DNA of 64,000 nt from the NCBI RefSeq assembly GCF_014648055.1, contig NZ_BMQJ01000010.1, positions 1 to 64,000 of the forward strand. Direction: 5' to 3'. The notes below the pieces were generated by a model. The model was not told where the DNA came from, searched no databases, and saw nothing but the letters and a program-made list of their open reading frames with translations. How positions within the stretch are numbered: the stretch's first letter is position 1; every line of letters begins with the position of its first letter. Below are positions 51,817 to 60,506 of the stretch, in pieces. The position numbers were made by a program, and so were the translations under genes. The DNA is from Streptosporangium pseudovulgare (GTDB lineage: Bacteria > Actinomycetota > Actinomycetes > Streptosporangiales > Streptosporangiaceae).

Positions 51817-52944
51817 ATGGGCATGCGCCTGTCGAAAGCGGCCGCTCTTGTAGTCACGGCGACCTTGGCCTGCGCATGCGGACCGAAGGATCAGCCGGTG
51901 CGCGGTACCCCGTCGGCCACCGCTTCCGGCGCCACACACTCGGCGCCGCCCTCCACACCGGGCGCGGCAGCGGGGAGCTATGTGAGCGAGGGCATGGTCG
52001 GTTTCTACACCGCCGACCCGTTCAGAATCGAGGTGAAGGCCATCGAGCGGCACGCCAAGCTGACCGTGTTACGCATGGAGATCATGACCACGGCGACTGT
52101 CAACACCCCCGGCGACTTCGGCTATGGCACTCTGACAACCTCCTTCGACAGGTTCAGGCTGTTCGACCCGGTCGGCAGGAAGGTGTACTTCACCCTGCGA
52201 GAGAACGACAGCAACGGCCACGCCTTCGGCACCAGGAACCACCAGGTCGGCGCCGACTATCCCGATGACTTCATGCCGGGCGTGCGCTACCCGGTCGAGG
52301 TCTACTTCCCGCCGCTTCCCGCCATCGCCGAGAAGATGTCGATCGCGCCCGATCTGCCGATGGGCCCGATGACCGGCATCCCGGTCACCGACGGCGCCGC
52401 TGAGCCGACCGCCCGCGAGCGTGGCTCCTCGGACATGCCGAAGGCCGGCGACACGTTCCAGTGGCCTGTCGTCGTGCCGAACGGGGAGATCTGGTCAGGC
52501 GTCGCCGACGTGAACGAACAGGTGGAGACACCGGTGAAGAGCACCACGCAGGAGGGTGACAAGGAGACGATCGGCCTGCGCACCGACGTGCTGTTCGCCT
52601 TCGACAAAGCGCGTCTCAGCGCGAAGGCGGCAGCCGTGCTCGACGACGTGGTCGAGGAGACCAGACGACGGGCCGACCCCGCCAAACCGCCCATCACGAT
52701 CACCGGTCACACCGACGACAAGGGCGACGACGGTTACAACCAGACGCTGTCGGTCAAGCGGGCCAAGGCGGTGCAGGAGTATCTGGCCGCCAGACTCGGC
52801 ACCGACTACCGGTACAGACCGGAAGGCAAGGGCGAGACCAGCAGGGCCTACGTCTACTATCCCGCCCCGCCCGACGGCCGTACGAGCATCACCCTGGAGG
52901 TGGCCAACGGAGGCGCCTACCCGAGGATCCCCATCAGACGCTGA
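51817..52944 (+). CDS. OmpA-domain lipoprotein
   Basis: A 375-residue lipoprotein. The signal peptide ends in lipobox TLAC with Cys19 as the lipidation site. Residues 20-240 are an unassigned beta-rich region, and the C-terminus (about 255-375) is an OmpA-like peptidoglycan-binding domain (DVLFAFDKARLSAKA; TGHTDDKGDDGYNQTLSVKRA). In an actinomycete this would tie the membrane to the cell wall. AGGGAGG precedes the ATG at 51817; an upstream Met lacks it. Confidence 0.88.
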   Translation: MGMRLSKAAALVVTATLACACGPKDQPVRGTPSATASGATHSAPPSTPGAAAGSYVSEGMVGFYTADPFRIEVKAIERHAKLTVLRMEIMTTATVNTPGDFGYGTLTTSFDRFRLFDPVGRKVYFTLRENDSNGHAFGTRNHQVGADYPDDFMPGVRYPVEVYFPPLPAIAEKMSIAPDLPMGPMTGIPVTDGAAEPTARERGSSDMPKAGDTFQWPVVVPNGEIWSGVADVNEQVETPVKSTTQEGDKETIGLRTDVLFAFDKARLSAKAAAVLDDVVEETRRRADPAKPPITITGHTDDKGDDGYNQTLSVKRAKAVQEYLAARLGTDYRYRPEGKGETSRAYVYYPAPPDGRTSITLEVANGGAYPRIPIRR

Positions 52945-53117
52945 CCGGTCGGCGGCTCCCCGCAGGGCGGGCACCGCCGGCGGCGTCGGACCTCGGCTTC
53001 TCAACGAGGGCGGCGCATGGAGCCGCCATGTCGCCGCGCGGGTAGGACGCCCCCTCACCACCGCCGTCCGGCTCGTCCCGGCGCCGCGGTCACAGCGGCA
53101 CACCGCCGGGCCGTCGA

Positions 53118-53648
53118 TCATTTGACATGCGCGGCGATGGTCCGTGCGCACTCCATCGCCTCCGCATGCGTGGTGTCCACCTCCAGGTCGTAGGTCACGC
53201 CCCGGTGGACCACTTTCGCCTGGGACGCGGCCATCCCGATGGTCCGATCGCCTCGGGCGACCTCACGGCCCGCGGCCACCGCGGCGTCACACCGGACGCC
53301 GACCCACAGCACCCGCAGCTCACCCAGGGCTTTCCGCCATCGCCGTTGTGAGTAGGCTCCGCCGAGGAAGACCTCATCGACGATGACCCGGGCGCCCGCA
53401 CGGGCCATCGCGGCGACCCCCGCGATCCAGGCCGCTTCCAGCGCCCGGAACTCCGGACCGACGGTCACCTCTCCGTCCGGAGCGAACTCGATCCCGCCAT
53501 CCGACGCCTGCATGGACGCCGGCATCGCCTCAACCAGGGTGTCCGTCCCGACGGCCAGCCACGGATCGGGCAGGACCGCCTGCAGACACCGAACGATCCC
53601 GGACTTTCCCGAGCTGGAGCCGCCGTTGACAACGATCATCTGAGTCAT
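53118..53648 (-). CDS. Chloramphenicol phosphotransferase-like protein
   Basis: A 176-residue P-loop protein. [21 protein letters not shown], Asp36 ([10 protein letters not shown]), [31 protein letters not shown] and YDLEVDTTH follow the chloramphenicol 3-O-phosphotransferase of the producer Streptomyces venezuelae closely, including the P-loop and the catalytic Asp. From memory the similarity extends over the whole length. It should phosphorylate chloramphenicol or a related compound. No chloramphenicol genes are nearby, so resistance is acquired or ancestral rather than self-protection. Confidence 0.85.
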   Translation of the reverse strand: MTQMIVVNGGSSSGKSGIVRCLQAVLPDPWLAVGTDTLVEAMPASMQASDGGIEFAPDGEVTVGPEFRALEAAWIAGVAAMARAGARVIVDEVFLGGAYSQRRWRKALGELRVLWVGVRCDAAVAAGREVARGDRTIGMAASQAKVVHRGVTYDLEVDTTHAEAMECARTIAAHVK

Positions 53649-54065
53649 CACCGCGCCACAGTAGAGGCACGAGGACAACGCTCGAAACGGATTTCCGCGA
53701 GCTCCGCACCCCCCGCCACAACCCGGTGAACCTTCCCGGCCGGGGCACTGGCCGTACCGACCCGTGAGGCCGGGCACGCGGGAGGCCGCCGAGGGTGACA
53801 AGGGTGACAAGGGCGCCGTCGCCCGGCCGTCATTCCGGAAGCCGGGCGGGGTCGGCCGCGCCTCCGCCCGGGGAGAGTTTGACCTCAACCGCGGTTGAGG
53901 TCGCACGATGGCAGCCGGGGCCCTGCCCCGTATCCGACCTTGAGGAATGCGTCCGGGAGCACGGATTCCGGTTTCGTTCGATCCTTGACCACACCGTCGA
54001 CGGCTTCGACACGCAGCGTAAGGCGAACCTCACTCCACCAGCAATGATCATTAGGCAGGACGTTC
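53649..54065. other. Gap with a MerR-type site
   Basis: 417 bases between divergently oriented genes. A 22-bp perfect palindrome (53881-53902) lies in it. Short frames across the rest do not resemble proteins; no other gene is supported. Confidence 0.5.
53879..53909 (+). promoter_or_regulatory. MerR/SoxR-type operator-promoter
   Basis: GACCTCAACCGCGGTTGAGG with its final TC (53881-53902) is a perfect dyad. It sits between TTGACC (53879-53884) and CACGAT (53904-53909), a 19-base spacer as in promoters activated by MerR-family regulators. The half-site ACCTCAA is the one I recall for SoxR boxes. The FrnE-like gene starts about 157 bases downstream; no SoxR/MerR gene is in the window. Confidence 0.5.
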
Positions 54066-54743
54066 ATGAAGCTTGAGATATACGCCGATGTGCTGTGCCC
54101 CTGGTGCTACATCGGCAAAAGACGGCTGACGGCCGCATTGGCCCGGCACGCCGGCCGTGACCGCGTCGAGATCATCTGGCGCGGCTACGAACTCGCACCG
54201 GAGGAAGGCCGGACCCCCGGCCCGACCGCGGCGGAGGCCATGGCCGGCTGGTGGGGCGAGCAGGCGCCCGCCCGCGTCGCCCGGATCCGGTCGCTGGGCG
54301 CGGCGGAAGGCCTGGAGCTGAACCTGCATCTGGCACGCCCGGTGAACACCTTCGACGCGCACCGGCTGGTCAAGCTGGCCGCCGACCGCGGCCGGGCCGA
54401 CCAGATGATGGAACTGCTGTTGCACGGCTACCACACCGAGGGGCTGAACGTGGCCGACGCGCAGGTCCTGCGGAGCCTGGGCATCGAGGCCGGGCTGGAC
54501 GACGACGAGGTGCGCGCCGTCCTGGCCGGCGACGACTACGCCGAACAGGTGCGCGACGACCGGCGCCGCGCGGCCGAACACGGCGTCACCGGCGTGCCCA
54601 GCCTGATGATCGACGGCCGCCCGCCGGTCTCCGGGGTCCAACCCGTCGCCGATCTGCAGCGGCTGCTGGAGCACGGTCCGACCGATTCACACAGCGTCCC
54701 GGCCAGGCCCGGCCGTCCGGAACGGATCGTCAGGGGCTCGTGA
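54066..54743 (+). CDS. DsbA-family oxidoreductase, FrnE-like
   Basis: A 225-residue DsbA-fold protein with CPWC at residues 11-14 (YADVLCPWCYIGKRRL) and GVPSLMIDG as the cis-Pro region; helical insertion contains VNTFDAHRL. It matches the cytoplasmic FrnE group, which has thiol-disulfide oxidoreductase activity and is linked to oxidative-stress and polyketide contexts. It may be under the MerR-type site upstream. Its 3' end overlaps the convergent helR by 14 bases. Confidence 0.9.
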   Translation: MKLEIYADVLCPWCYIGKRRLTAALARHAGRDRVEIIWRGYELAPEEGRTPGPTAAEAMAGWWGEQAPARVARIRSLGAAEGLELNLHLARPVNTFDAHRLVKLAADRGRADQMMELLLHGYHTEGLNVADAQVLRSLGIEAGLDDDEVRAVLAGDDYAEQVRDDRRRAAEHGVTGVPSLMIDGRPPVSGVQPVADLQRLLEHGPTDSHSVPARPGRPERIVRGS

Positions 54744-56877
54744 GGATGACGAGGCGCTGGGTCGCGCGGGTCATCGCGACGTAGCGGTCGACCGCTCCCT
54801 CGATGCCCTCGCCGAACCTCTCCGGATCGATGAGGACGACCAGGTCGAACTCCAGGCCCTTCGCCAGCTCCGGGGTCAGCGACCGTACGCGGGACGTCGC
54901 CTGGAACGTGGGGTCGCCGATGACGCAGGCGATGCCGTCGGCGTGCTCGGCGAGCCAGGCGTCGAGGATCGCGTTCAGCTCCGAGGCGGGTCCGTGGACG
55001 ACGGGGACGCCGCCGCTGCGGATGGAGGTCGGCACGTTGGCGTCCGGGAGCGCGGCCCGGATGACCGGCTCGGCCTCCGCCATGATCTCTTCCGGCGTCC
55101 GGTAGTTGACGGTCAGGGACGCCAGGCTGATCCGGTCGAGCCCGATCCGTTCCAGCCGTTCCCGCCACGACTCGGTGAACCCGTGCCTGGCCTGGGCGCG
55201 GTCCCCGACGATGGTGAAGCTCCGGGACGGGCAGCGCAGCAGCAGCATCTGCCACTCCGCGTCGGTGAGCTCCTGGGCCTCGTCCACGACGATGTGCGCG
55301 AACGGGCCGGCGAGCAGGTCCGGGTCGGCGCCGGGCAGCGCCGCCTCGTCGACCAGGGCGTCCCGCAGGTCCTGCCCGCGCAGCATCGACATCATCAGCA
55401 TCTCGGAGTCGTCGGCCTCGATCAGGTCGTCGACGACCCGGTCCATGCGTTCACGCTGGGCGGCGACGGCGGCGTCGCGCCGGCGTTTACGCCGTGACGT
55501 CTCCGGGTCGCCGAGCCGCTGCCGTGCCGCGTCCAGGAGCGGCAGGTCGGACACCGTCCACGCCTGGGCGTCCTCGCGCTGCAACCTGCGGATGTCCTCG
55601 GGGCCGAGCCAGGGCGCGCACAGCCGCAGGTAGGCGGGCACCGTCCACAGGTCTCCGACGAGGTCGGCCGCGTCGATCAGCGGCCACGCGCGGTTGAAGA
55701 CCGTGAGCAGCTCCCTGTCCCGCGTCAGCGCCCTGCGGACGAGGTCGGCCGAGACGTCGTCGTCGTGCCTGTCGACCAGGATCGTGAGCAGTTCCTCCCA
55801 GATCTGGTCGCGCGCCTCGTTGTGCGGGGTGCCGGGGTCCGGCGCGTCGAACGCCTCGGCCCAGTCCTCGGCGCTCAGCCGGATGTCGGCCCAGGGGGTC
55901 GTGACCGTCATCCCCTTGGCGGGCGGGTTCTCGTAGAACCGTACGGCCGGCTCGATCGCCTTCACCAGGTCCGCGGACGACTTCAGGCGGGCCACCTCCG
56001 GGTCCTTCTCGGCCGCCGCCGACGCTCCCTCGGCGACGAGATCCCGCAGCGTGCAGGTCTGCACGCCCTCCTCTCCGAGGCTGGGCAGCACGTCGGCGAC
56101 GTAGGCCAGGTACGGCTGGTGCGGTCCGACGAACAGCACGCCACCCCGATCGTGACCGAGGCGGGGGTCTGCGTAGAGGAGGTAGGCGGAGCGGTGCAGC
56201 GCGACGACGGTCTTACCCGTGCCCGGTCCGCCGTCGACGACGAGGGCGCCACGCGATCCCGCGCGGATGATGGCGTCCTGGTCGGCCTGGATGGTGCCGA
56301 GCACGTCCCGCATCCGGGCCGACCGGTTGCCGCCCAGGCTGGCGATGAAGGCGGACTGGTCGTCGAGCGCGGCGTGCCCTTCGAGCCCCTCCTGGGTGAA
56401 CACCTCCTCCCAGTAGTCGCTGACCCGGCCGCGGGTCCAGCGGTACCTGCGGCGACTCGCCAGGCCCATCGGGTTGGCGTGGGTGGCTCCGAAGAACGGC
56501 TCGGCGGCGGGGGAGCGCCAGTCGAGCAGCAGCCGCCGGCCCGCGTGGTCGGTGAGGCCGAGCCGTCCGACGTACACGGGCTCGGGGTCGTCCGCGCCGA
56601 CCATGCGCCCGAGGCACAGGTCCAGGCCGAAGCGGCGCAGCATGCGCAGGCGGGCGGACAGCCGGTGGATCTCCAGGTCCCGTTCCAGCGCCTGCCGGCC
56701 CCCGCCGCCGGGCGACCTGCGCGCGGCGTCGAGGCGGCCGGACAGGTCGGCGATCGTCTGCTCCAGGCTTTCGGCGATGGCCGCGAAGTGCTTCTCGTCG
56801 GCGTCGATCAGCGCCGGGTCGGCCTTGGGGGAGAGGTGGGCGGGAAGGTCGAACGCGCTGGTGGCCAGCGGTTTCAT
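54730..56877 (-). CDS. helR: RNA polymerase recycling helicase HelR (HelD family)
   Basis: A 715-residue UvrD/Rep-like superfamily 1 ATPase. Walker A GGPGTGKTVVALHRSAYL lies at about residues 213-230, Walker B is VVDEAQELTDAEW, and GDRAQARHGF, VNYRTPEEIM and YVAMTRATQRLVIL are the later helicase motifs. The N-terminal 100 residues are coiled-coil-like (AAIAESLEQTIADLSGRLDAARR), the secondary-channel arm of HelD proteins. HelR dislodges rifamycin from RNA polymerase and confers resistance. It lies 90 bases behind the glycosyltransferase and probably shares its RAE-controlled transcript. Confidence 0.88.
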   Translation of the reverse strand: MKPLATSAFDLPAHLSPKADPALIDADEKHFAAIAESLEQTIADLSGRLDAARRSPGGGGRQALERDLEIHRLSARLRMLRRFGLDLCLGRMVGADDPEPVYVGRLGLTDHAGRRLLLDWRSPAAEPFFGATHANPMGLASRRRYRWTRGRVSDYWEEVFTQEGLEGHAALDDQSAFIASLGGNRSARMRDVLGTIQADQDAIIRAGSRGALVVDGGPGTGKTVVALHRSAYLLYADPRLGHDRGGVLFVGPHQPYLAYVADVLPSLGEEGVQTCTLRDLVAEGASAAAEKDPEVARLKSSADLVKAIEPAVRFYENPPAKGMTVTTPWADIRLSAEDWAEAFDAPDPGTPHNEARDQIWEELLTILVDRHDDDVSADLVRRALTRDRELLTVFNRAWPLIDAADLVGDLWTVPAYLRLCAPWLGPEDIRRLQREDAQAWTVSDLPLLDAARQRLGDPETSRRKRRRDAAVAAQRERMDRVVDDLIEADDSEMLMMSMLRGQDLRDALVDEAALPGADPDLLAGPFAHIVVDEAQELTDAEWQMLLLRCPSRSFTIVGDRAQARHGFTESWRERLERIGLDRISLASLTVNYRTPEEIMAEAEPVIRAALPDANVPTSIRSGGVPVVHGPASELNAILDAWLAEHADGIACVIGDPTFQATSRVRSLTPELAKGLEFDLVVLIDPERFGEGIEGAVDRYVAMTRATQRLVILTSP

Positions 56878-56967
56878 GCAGTCTGCTCCGATCTGGGGTC
56901 TCTTGCGGCTGTCACGCGCGGCGGGGTGTCCGGGTTCTGCATTCCGGCCCGGTGATCCGGGCGTGGT

Positions 56968-58203
56968 TCACGCGGACACGGGCCGCCTTCCCCGGCCGGC
57001 CTCGTCGAGCAGCAGCCTCGCGGCCACCTCCGCCCCGTCGGCGCGGACCTGGGCGGCCACGGCCCTCGCCCGCTCGCGGGTCTCAGGGGTCAGAGCGGTC
57101 CTGAGCGCGGCCGACAGGGACTCGAAGGTCGGAACCGGGCCGTCGTGCGCCGCGCCGACGCCCAACTCGGCCACCCGGGCGGCCCAGTACGGCTGGTCCG
57201 CCATCTGGGGCACCACCACCTGGGGCGCGCCGGCCCGGGCGGTCGTCGTCGTCGTGCCCGCGCCGCCGTGGTGCACGACGGCGGCCACCCGTCCGAACAA
57301 CACCTGGTGGTTGACCTCACCGACGGCGAAGCAGTCGTCCCGGTCGTCGATCAGGGCCAGACCGGCCCAGCCGCGCCCGACCAGCACGCGGTGGCCCTGC
57401 GCGCGGACCGCCTCGACGGCCACCCGGGTGACGTCCACCGAGGCGCCGCGCATGGGCATGCTGCCGAAGCCCACGTACACCGGCGGAGCGCCGGCGTCCA
57501 GGAACGCCTCCAGCTCCTCCGGGAGCGGACGTTCGTCGGGCAGGATCCACGCCCCGGTCTGCACCACGTCGAGATCCGGAGTCTCCGGCGACGGGCACAG
57601 GATCGGGTCCGCCGCCAGCCACGGACGGTCGGTGAGGGCGTGGTCGCGGACGTTGTCCAGCGGGGGCAGGCCGATCGCCGCCCGGTGGGTGTTCTCCGCC
57701 TCGCCGTACAGCGCGTTCACCTTCTGGGCGTCCAGCTCCCACAGCACCCGGTTGTCGGTCACGTCCGGTGGGAACGGCCGGCCCGGCCGCGGCGGCGGGG
57801 GGCAGTGCGGCGACGGCAGCTCGATCGGCTGGAAGCACGCGTACACGTAGTGGATACCCAGGTGCTCGGCCACCGACCGCGCGCCGGACGGCATCAGGCC
57901 GGTCGCCACCAGCGCGTCACACCCCTCGGCCGCCGCGGCGAGCGTGCCGAACCGCGCGGCGACCAGCTCGGGCGCGAGCCTGAACGGGTCCGCCGCCGAC
58001 GGCCTCTCCCTGGTCACCAACGCGCGCACCGACGGGCCGAACGGCACCAGCGGCACACCGGCGCCGTCCAGCAGCGTCGCGAACTCCTCGTCCGGCGGCG
58101 CGCACATCCGCACCTCCGCGCCGAGCTCCCGCAACCGCACCGCGAATCCCACCAGCGGTTCGACGTCCCCGCGCGACCCGTACGTCGACAGCAACACACG
58201 CAT
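56968..58203 (-). CDS. Glycosyltransferase family 1, probable rifamycin glycosyltransferase
   Basis: A 411-residue GT1 enzyme. The N-terminus MRVLLSTYGSRGDVEPLVGF and the donor-site motif VVHHGGAGTTTT (about residue 310), VVPQMADQPYWAARV and LGVGAAHDG are those of vancomycin/macrolide-type UDP-glycosyltransferases. Rifamycin glycosyltransferases (Rgt) belong here. The assignment to rifamycin is an inference from the RAE-like inverted repeat 83 bases upstream and the HelR gene downstream; the sequence alone only says natural-product glycosyltransferase. GGGGGC precedes the ATG. Confidence 0.75.
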   Translation of the reverse strand: MRVLLSTYGSRGDVEPLVGFAVRLRELGAEVRMCAPPDEEFATLLDGAGVPLVPFGPSVRALVTRERPSAADPFRLAPELVAARFGTLAAAAEGCDALVATGLMPSGARSVAEHLGIHYVYACFQPIELPSPHCPPPPRPGRPFPPDVTDNRVLWELDAQKVNALYGEAENTHRAAIGLPPLDNVRDHALTDRPWLAADPILCPSPETPDLDVVQTGAWILPDERPLPEELEAFLDAGAPPVYVGFGSMPMRGASVDVTRVAVEAVRAQGHRVLVGRGWAGLALIDDRDDCFAVGEVNHQVLFGRVAAVVHHGGAGTTTTTARAGAPQVVVPQMADQPYWAARVAELGVGAAHDGPVPTFESLSAALRTALTPETRERARAVAAQVRADGAEVAARLLLDEAGRGRRPVSA

Positions 58204-58521
58204 TCCATGCCCCCCGTTTTCGCAGTTCCCGGCCTTGGCCGACGACCAGGCTCCGGCCTCGGCGGACGATTCTGCGGCATGACCCGGGTCTTGTGGCAAG
58301 CCCCCGGGTGCGCTATACGTTAGGAGTGGCGGGGAGCAGGTGCTCCCCTTTCCCTCGTCGTCCCCTCGCCCTCCGTGCCGAACGGACGACCTCCCCATGA
58401 CCCGTGAACCGGCCGCGTACGGCGACGCCACCGGCCCGGACAGGCGATCCCGGTGGGCGGCCCATCGCCCGCGCCGGTGGGGCATCATGAGCAGATCACC
58501 GGGAACGGCGCCTATCACCTC
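58204..58521. other. Promoter region of the glycosyltransferase-helR operon
   Basis: 318 bases without a gene. It contains the RAE-like repeat at 58286-58304 and, on the minus strand, TATAGC (58317-58312) as a possible -10 element just upstream of it. Confidence 0.5.
58286..58304 (-). promoter_or_regulatory. Rifamycin-associated element (RAE)-like inverted repeat
   Basis: A 19-bp imperfect palindrome GGGTCTTGTGGCAAGCCCC with CTTG/CAAG cores, embedded in a longer CCCGGG...CCCGGG symmetry (58283-58308). It lies 83 bases before the glycosyltransferase start. Length and CTTG..CAAG core agree with what I recall of the RAE found upstream of rifamycin-inactivating genes and helR. Confidence 0.65.
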
Positions 58522-58728
58522 TCATGGGGCCGTGTCGCGCACGCACTTGGCCAGGACGAAGGCCGACGTCACCGTGTAGAGCACGGAGACCGCGAGGAAG
58601 GCGCGGACCCAGGCGCCGACCGGCAGGTAGAAGACGCCGAGCGTCGTGCCGCCGAGCGCCACACCGAAGGAGATGACGCACTGCGCGAAGCAGGCGGCGG
58701 TCACGGCGGGCTGGATTGGCTTGGTCAT
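58522..58728 (-). CDS. YiaA/YiaB-like two-helix membrane protein
   Basis: A 68-residue protein with two hydrophobic helices (ACFAQCVISFGVALGGTTLG; AFLAVSVLYTVTSAFVLA), the YiaAB domain layout. Function is unknown. The ATG at 58728 is chosen because the conserved part begins there; the upstream frame is low-complexity. Confidence 0.72.
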   Translation of the reverse strand: MTKPIQPAVTAACFAQCVISFGVALGGTTLGVFYLPVGAWVRAFLAVSVLYTVTSAFVLAKCVRDTAP

Positions 58729-58926
58729 GCCACCAGGGTCCGGCACCGGCCGGTCGCGCGCCTGAGTACGCCTACCCATCCCGCCTGAGTACCCGAACCC
58801 ACTCGTGCCGCTCGGCGGCACCTTCGTCTCCGCCCTCGGCGACGGGGGCCGTGCCGGCACATGGTCAGGCGGTGTCGGCGGGGGAATGACCAGCGGGGCG
58901 TGTTCCGCAGGAGGCGTCAGGCGCTC

Positions 58927-59475
58927 TCACCTCGTGGGAAGGGACGGATCGGGTGTCCAGGGAACCGGTGCGGTGATCGCCCAGCGCTCATGGTCGCGCC
59001 AGGCCCCGTCGATGTAGAGGTAGGCGGGCGACAGCCCCTCATAACGGAAGCCCAGTCGCCGGGCCAGGGCGAGGGAGGCTTTGTTGGCCGGCTGGATGTT
59101 GGCCTCCAGCCGGTGGAGCCGTAGGTCGTCGAACGCGTGCCGCAGGACGGCGGTGAGTCCTTCGGTCATGTATCCCCGCCCTGCCGACGGGGCGAAGGCC
59201 GCATAGCCGAGTGAGGCTCCCTGGTAGCGGCCCCGGATGATCGAGTTGATGTTCACCATGCCGGCGGCGGCGCCGGTCTCCCGGACGCGGATCAGAAAAC
59301 CGAGGTTGGTGCCGTCGTCGAAGCGGCGCATCCATGCCTGGAAGTCATCCGCGGTCGCGGGTAGCTGCATCCACGGCAGGTGCAGCTCGGCGCTGGCCCG
59401 CACGAGGGAGCAGAATTCGTCCTGGTCGGAGAGGGTGAGCGGGTGCAGCTCAACCCGTGACGGCATCTCAGACAT
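58927..59475 (-). CDS. GNAT N-acetyltransferase (RimJ/RimL-like)
   Basis: A 182-residue acetyltransferase: GMVNINSIIRG, ASLGYAAFAPSAGRGYMTEGLTAVL (acetyl-CoA pyrophosphate loop) and ANIQPANKASLALARRLGFRYEG are classic RimJ/RimL motifs. It would acetylate a protein N-terminus or small amine. No ribosome site is strong at the ATG; the CDS begins 5 residues before the conserved VELHPLT. Confidence 0.9.
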   Translation of the reverse strand: MSEMPSRVELHPLTLSDQDEFCSLVRASAELHLPWMQLPATADDFQAWMRRFDDGTNLGFLIRVRETGAAAGMVNINSIIRGRYQGASLGYAAFAPSAGRGYMTEGLTAVLRHAFDDLRLHRLEANIQPANKASLALARRLGFRYEGLSPAYLYIDGAWRDHERWAITAPVPWTPDPSLPTR

Positions 59476-59632
59476 GGGCCAAGGTTAGGGCCGGTCGACA
59501 GCGGTGGATCACACGAGTGATCCACCACTGAGATGATCTCCGGGTGGGTCGTGGTGGTCCGGCCGCCGCTCAGCGGGCGGTGCCGGAACCGTCGCCGCCG
59601 GCCGGACGGAAGGAACGTGGGACCCTTCCCGG

Positions 59633-60130
59633 TCAGAAGCCGCACAGCCAGCCGGTGGCGGCGCTCACCGTCACCGTGTACTCGTCCGCGTTCCCTTCCG
59701 GAGGGCGAGAGACGAAGAGTTCGAGTTTCAGCCCGCCGGTGGTCCTGGTGAGGCACAGTCCCTCCGAGCCCTCGCCGTACGGCTTCCAGCGTCCCTTCGC
59801 CGCCGCCTCCCGGTAGAACGTCGCCACCTCGTTCCAGGTCCCCCGGAACCGGTAGGTCTGATCGGCGTACGGGATCACGTCGTCGTTCTCGCATCCCGCG
59901 TGGGGTCTTCCACGGGGTTCCGCGGTGGCGGGATGCGCGGTGAGGATCGGGTGGGTGGTCAGGGCGGCGGCGAGCCGGTCCTCATCGGCCCGGCATCCGT
60001 AGGACAGCGCGAGCCAGGCGAACGGTGAGAGCACGACCGTGATCCCCGCGACGAGGGCGCCACCAGGACGACCGAGACCGGAGATGCCTTCACCGTGCGA
60101 GGTCCGCCTTCCTGCCTTGCCGTCGCCCAT
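59633..60130 (-). CDS. Hypothetical membrane-anchored protein
   Basis: A 165-residue protein with one hydrophobic helix (ALVAGITVVLSPFAWLALSYG, about residues 25-45) after a short basic N-terminus, then an exported or cytoplasmic domain with two Cys (YGCRADE; AGCENDD) and TFYREAAAKGRWKPYGEG. No family recognised. GGAG precedes the ATG at 60130. Confidence 0.62.
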   Translation of the reverse strand: MGDGKAGRRTSHGEGISGLGRPGGALVAGITVVLSPFAWLALSYGCRADEDRLAAALTTHPILTAHPATAEPRGRPHAGCENDDVIPYADQTYRFRGTWNEVATFYREAAAKGRWKPYGEGSEGLCLTRTTGGLKLELFVSRPPEGNADEYTVTVSAATGWLCGF

Positions 60131-60506
60131 CGGCTCCGGGCGGGGACTGCCCACCGCCGGGCGGGACTCCCGGGGAGGATCAAAGCAGAGACCCGTGGCG
60201 TTCCCGTGCACGCGATGCGGAGATCCGGTGCACGTCCCCGGCGTCCCGCGTACGGGCGGCCGATGCGTTCTTCCCCGGCCGCCCCGTACGCGGACGGCCG
60301 TCTGGCACCTCCCTTGCCGGACCACTGTCCGCGTTCCGGGGTGACGAGTTCGCGAGGTCAGTCTCCGGCGGGCCGTCGGGGCCGGGGCGCCGGGTCCCGG
60401 CCGCACTCCCGTCGGCTGCTTGATCACCTGGATGGTTCCCGAGGCCGGCCGCGAGGCATAGTAACCCCGGGACATACGTTGCAGTTGGGCCAGAAAGTGA
60501 TTATTG
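60131..60506. other. Divergent gap before the second PLD-like/LuxR regulator
   Basis: 376 bases with no supported gene, between the membrane protein (minus) and the regulator (plus). Presumably carries both promoters. Confidence 0.4.

Noticed and set aside
53795..54076. A small protein gene upstream of the FrnE-like gene
   Set aside because: The frame runs through the palindromic promoter, has no ribosome site and no recognisable domain.
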